The notes under the pieces are model-generated. The model did not search any database. It was not told the origin of the DNA and was given only the letters and a program-made list of their open reading frames with translations. From positions 21,635,092 through 21,655,606 of the forward strand of contig CM044508.1 in the NCBI GenBank assembly GCA_024364805.1: a stretch of 20,515 bases of DNA, in the 5' to 3' direction. This stretch comes from Euprymna scolopes (Eukaryota; Mollusca; Cephalopoda; Sepiida; Sepiolidae). A program made the translations under genes and the position numbers. Below are positions 19,741-20,515 of this stretch, in pieces; the first letter of the stretch is position 1; the number at the start of each line of letters is the position of its first letter.

Positions 19741-19763
19741 CACACACACACACACATATATAT
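19740..19763. repeat. Short (AC)n-(AT)n
   Basis: A brief compound microsatellite between the two tandem arrays. Confidence 0.85.
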
Positions 19764-19795
19764 CTTATTATAAATTTTCCTAATGTCTATTTGTC

Positions 19796-20214
19796 TGTGT
19801 GTGTAACACGGTTTATCTCAGCCTACAGGCAATCCACCCAGGCAAGTAAGGTACCGAAATGAAGCTTATGACCAGTGGATGTTTTAGTGAAATTTATATT
19901 CATGTTTGGTGTATGGAAATGCAAAAAAAAAATAACGATTTACTAAACGTTTTATTTACTGGATATTTTTCCGGTATTCACTGGAAGTTATTATCTCTCT
20001 TAGTAAGTTCGATTTACTGCGTGTGTGATGCGGCTTATTTCAGCCTACTGGCAACCCGCCCAGCCAAGTAAGGTACCGAAATGAAGCTTATGACCCAGCG
20101 GATGTTTTAATGATATTTATATCCATATTTGGTGTATGGAGATGCAAAAAAAACAAACAAAAAAACTATTTATTAAACAACGTTTTATTTACGGAATACT
20201 TTTCCGGTACAAAG
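19796..20214 (+). repeat. Tandem duplication, two units with 222 bp period
   Basis: CAGCCTAC at 19819 and 20041 sets the period. Both units share GTGTGT, GG(T/C)TTAT.TCAGCCTAC, CAAGTAAGGTACCGAAATGA, AGCTTATGACC, TTTGGTGTATGGA, ATGCAAAAAAA, CGTTTTATTTAC and TTTTCCGGTA. About 35-40 bp at the end of unit 1 are not shared. The frame at 19859-20071 reads through the duplication and is unlikely to be coding. A preceding word, TCTATTTGTCTGTGTGTG, is the type often found at ends of invertebrate repeats. Confidence 0.85.
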
Positions 20215-20493
20215 ACTCAAGTTGCCCAGCAGCAGAAAGAGTGACAAGAGACAAATGGAAGACTGCATATAAAATAGCATGAATGTCTTGAATCGCAGGA
20301 AGGTTGACCAGCCAACGTAAAATGGAAACAAGTGATTAGACAAGACTGCAGAGAGTGGAATTTCGATAAAGTTGATCCACTGAAGCATGTGAACTGGAGA
20401 GTGAGCTTGTGTAATATGAGAAAACGTCTGACCCCTGACCAAGGGAAATTTATGTGAAATGAATAGAAAAAGTAAAACTACTTTCTGAATAAT
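20215..20493. other. No gene seen
   Basis: The base composition is less AT-biased than the surroundings. The 85-residue minus-strand frame at 20185-20442 starts inside sequence flanking the tandem unit and shows a hydrophobic C-terminal part (FYMQSSICLLSLFLLLG) but no recognisable domain. Left as unassigned. Confidence 0.4.
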
Positions 20494-20515
20494 AATATAT
20501 ATATATATATATATA
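20494..20515. repeat. (AT)n at window edge
   Basis: An AT run continuing past the right edge of the window. Confidence 0.9.

Noticed and set aside
19405-20214. CRISPR-like array of repeats and spacers
   Set aside because: Repeat units are long, diverged and contiguous, without short identical repeats separated by unique spacers, and the genome is eukaryotic.

Overview
The window looks like non-coding DNA from an animal genome. It is AT-rich, full of long perfect A/T, CA and TA runs, has no convincing host exon, and carries fossils of metazoan retroelements: LINE reverse-transcriptase 3' ends, tRNA- and 5S-headed SINE-like repeats, and hammerhead-ribozyme-like cores in palindromic insertions of the kind known from Penelope-like elements and retrozymes. 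The repeat types would suit a lophotrochozoan, possibly a mollusc such as a cephalopod. That placement is a guess from style, not from a diagnostic gene.

Layout. 1-6 kb: mostly unrecognised AT-rich sequence with a diverged ~340 bp repeat pair (about 1.22 and 5.66 kb), a short repeat pair (2.95 and 3.39 kb), a CCAGT-rich patch (3.48-3.72 kb) and two copies of a short dispersed repeat, here called R182. 6.2-7.9 kb: a GT microsatellite, a compact fold-back palindrome, a TATA-containing patch and an unidentified broken ORF. 8.06-9.07 kb: a minus-strand LINE fragment from the reverse-transcriptase core to the 3' end. 10.4-11.76 kb: two more LINE 3' ends on the plus strand. The second belongs to the same family as the 8 kb copy and has a 263 bp SINE-like insert inside it, bounded by 11 bp target-site duplications. 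11.8-13.1 kb: two (TA)n blocks, a complex CA/TGCA block and another R182 copy. 13.69-13.98 kb: an insertion with 13 bp direct repeats made of a large palindrome with a hammerhead-like core in its loop. 14.5-14.8 kb: a 5S rRNA-like sequence with a SINE-like body. 15.07-15.28 kb: the copy that defines R182, 182 bp between perfect 16 bp direct repeats. 15.7-16.2 kb: a diverged tandem duplication. 17.0-17.2 kb: a second, better hammerhead-like fold. 18.29-18.35 kb: a tRNA-like SINE head. 19.4-20.2 kb: two adjacent diverged tandem arrays, the first with nuclear-receptor half-site-like motifs.

No genes here can be said to act together. The biology of the window is layered retroelement activity: LINE 3' ends, short elements with long direct repeats that fit LINE-type or Penelope-type endonuclease insertion, and probable self-cleaving RNA elements. 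The observations most worth following are the two hammerhead-like palindromes, the R182 family, the nested insertion at 11.05-11.33 kb and the 5S-headed repeat.
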